Origin: Clostridium sp. LS
Lineage (GTDB): Bacteria; Bacillota; Clostridia; Clostridiales; Clostridiaceae
DNA length: 35,818 bases
Direction of reading: 5' to 3'
NCBI RefSeq assembly: GCF_002760435.1
Contig: NZ_AUUU01000012.1
Coordinates: forward strand, 1-35,818
Both the position numbers and the translations under genes were made by a program. The notes under the pieces were generated by a model. The model searched no databases. It was given only the letters and a program-made list of their open reading frames with translations, and was not told the DNA's origin. Shown here piece by piece: positions 34,986-35,818 of the stretch; positions within the stretch are counted from its first letter, which is position 1; each line of letters starts with the position of its first letter.

Positions 34986-35294
34986 TTATAGTTTGATTTC
35001 TATATCAACACCTGCTGGAAGATTTAATCTCATTAATGCATCAACAGTTTTAGGTGATGGATTAACAATATCGATTAATCTCTTATGAGTTCTTATCTCA
35101 AATTGTTCTCTTGAATCTTTGTACTTATGAACTGCTCTTAATATTGTAACAACATCTTTTTCAGTTGGTAGAGGTACTGGACCTACAACCTTAGCACCTG
35201 TTGTTTTTGCAGTTTCAACAATTTTTTCAGCTGATTGATCTAATATTGTGTGATCAAAAGCCTTTAATCTAATTCTTATTTTTTGCTTTGACAT
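34986..35294 (-). CDS. rpsJ: 30S ribosomal protein S10
   Basis: 102 residues. It starts [20 protein letters not shown] and has [16 protein letters not shown] and the signature [20 protein letters not shown]; it ends [11 protein letters not shown]. It is the first gene of the S10 operon and, in other bacteria, also the NusE antitermination factor. AGGAGGG precedes the ATG, and a roughly 195-base structured leader lies upstream. Confidence 0.98.
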   Translation of the reverse strand: MSKQKIRIRLKAFDHTILDQSAEKIVETAKTTGAKVVGPVPLPTEKDVVTILRAVHKYKDSREQFEIRTHKRLIDIVNPSPKTVDALMRLNLPAGVDIEIKL

Positions 35295-35494
35295 TTCATT
35301 TCCCTCCTTTTTATGTACGTTTTACTTCTAACGCACAACAGCGATTGTTCTGTAAACTGTTCCAGGTGTTTCGCAACACTCCAACAACTTACCTAATCCC
35401 TGCCGTCGGATTCTAGATCCAAACTTACTCATCAAGAATTACCCGGAAGTCCGGCAACCTCTTGAATCTTCGCTGTATGCTATGCAACTTCTTC
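35295..35494 (-). promoter_or_regulatory. Structured 5' leader of the S10 operon
   Basis: This stretch is clearly richer in G/C than the DNA around it. In minus-strand RNA four successive hairpins can be drawn: UCAAGA/UCUUGA (35432-35465) around a CCGG-ACUU-CCGG hairpin; GGAU/AUCC (35408-35420); GUGUU-GCGA-AACAC (35366-35379), a stem capped by a GNRA tetraloop; and AACAG/CUGUU (35337-35361). No U-run follows, so control would be translational or by protein binding rather than attenuation. With the A/T-rich 35524-35700 it makes up the 468-base gene-free gap. Confidence 0.65.
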
Positions 35495-35523
35495 ATTATA
35501 CTATTGTTATATTGTCTTTTCAA
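35495..35523 (-). promoter_or_regulatory. Sigma-A promoter of the S10 operon
   Basis: Minus strand: TTGAAA (35518-35523), a 17-base spacer and TATAAT (35495-35500). The predicted start is near 35488, giving a leader of about 195 bases before rpsJ. A/T-rich DNA with A-runs upstream could act as an UP element. Confidence 0.85.
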
Positions 35524-35701
35524 GCTTTTTTTTACATTTTCTTAACTTTTTTTATACAATATTTTATCGATCATTTCTTCCATTTATTTCAAAGATTGTT
35601 TTTATATTAATTATTTTTTATATGTCGGCTATACTTATGAGAATTATTTATTTATAGATTATTATATATTTAACTATAAACTAAATCTATTATTTTTCAT
35701 A

Positions 35702-35737
35702 AAATAAAAGCAAGGAATAATTCCCTTGCTTTTATTT
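35702..35737 (-). terminator. Terminator of tuf
   Basis: A 13-14-bp stem (AATAAAAGCAAGG / CCTTGCTTTTATT) around a short A/T loop lies 25 bases after the tuf stop; on the minus strand the second arm ends in a T-rich stretch. A second small inverted repeat (35743-35764) overlaps the tuf stop codon. Confidence 0.8.
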
Positions 35738-35762
35738 ATTAAAATTCAAATAATAATTTGAA

Positions 35763-35818
35763 TTATTCTACTATGCTAGTAACAACTCCAGAACCTACAG
35801 TTCTTCCACCTTCTCTGA
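35763..35818 (-). CDS. tuf: Elongation factor Tu, C-terminal end (partial)
   Basis: Only the last 17 codons are in the window: REGGRTVGSGVVTSIVE followed by TAA, the characteristic end of EF-Tu domain III. The rest lies beyond the right edge. Its position directly upstream of the S10 operon, with its own terminator, is common in clostridia. Confidence 0.95.
   Translation of the reverse strand, partial: REGGRTVGSGVVTSIVE

Noticed and set aside
35424..35496. 23-codon frame (MKKLHS start) at the beginning of the S10 leader
   Set aside because: Its ATG overlaps the TATAAT -10 box, so it would not be in a transcript from this promoter, and it has no ribosome binding site.

Overview
The window is low-GC Firmicute chromosome and fits Clostridium sensu stricto. 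It has strong AGGAGG ribosome binding sites, very A/T-rich spacers, sporulation or cortex hydrolase genes (cwlD, a SleB/CwlJ-type hydrolase), a two-subunit class I fumarase, an extra KOW-protein gene between map and infA, and the order tuf / S10-spc-alpha / ecfA1-ecfA2-ecfT-truA-rplM-rpsI-cwlD. I cannot name the species. Almost everything is on the minus strand, so transcription runs from high to low coordinates. Only a cell-wall hydrolase at the left edge and one small membrane-protein ORF are on the plus strand.

Right half, 14.9-35.8 kb. The 3' end of tuf (EF-Tu) enters at the right edge and is followed by a terminator. Next come a 468-base gene-free stretch with a strong promoter and a structured leader, then the S10-spc cluster: rpsJ, rplC, rplD, rplW, rplB, rpsS, rplV, rpsC, rplP, rpmC, rpsQ, rplN, rplX, rplE, rpsN, rpsH, rplF, rplR, rpsE, rpmD, rplO, secY, adk, map, a KOW gene, infA and rpmJ. 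After rpmJ there is a long hairpin and a second strong promoter with its own folded leader in front of the alpha operon (rpsM, rpsK, rpsD, rpoA, rplQ), which ends at a perfect palindromic terminator. The ECF vitamin-transporter module ecfA1-ecfA2-ecfT and truA follow, then a third near-consensus promoter driving rplM-rpsI. Together these genes supply ribosomal proteins, the RNA polymerase alpha subunit, the SecY channel, adenylate kinase, methionine aminopeptidase and IF-1.

Left half, 1-14.8 kb. After cwlD come fumA-fumB, a membrane-anchored TPR protein, an OmpR-type response regulator overlapping its histidine kinase, class I ribonucleotide reductase (nrdA, nrdB), ptsI (PTS enzyme I), a second TPR membrane protein, an iadA-type isoaspartyl dipeptidase, and the divergent cell-wall hydrolase. 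The first 12 bases look like the ribosome binding site of a minus-strand gene whose start lies just outside the window.

The coding content is mostly conserved housekeeping, and I see no mobile element, CRISPR array, tRNA or rRNA. The items worth attention are in the non-coding DNA: structured leaders ahead of rpsJ, rpsM and rplM; an inverted repeat filling the rplM promoter spacer; a two-box NrdR-like operator on the nrdA promoter; and a 284-base nrdA-nrdB spacer packed with tandem hairpin repeats and a C8 tract. Among proteins, NrdA appears to lack the start of the ATP-cone, and IadA has Glu where the E. coli enzyme has its carboxylated Lys.
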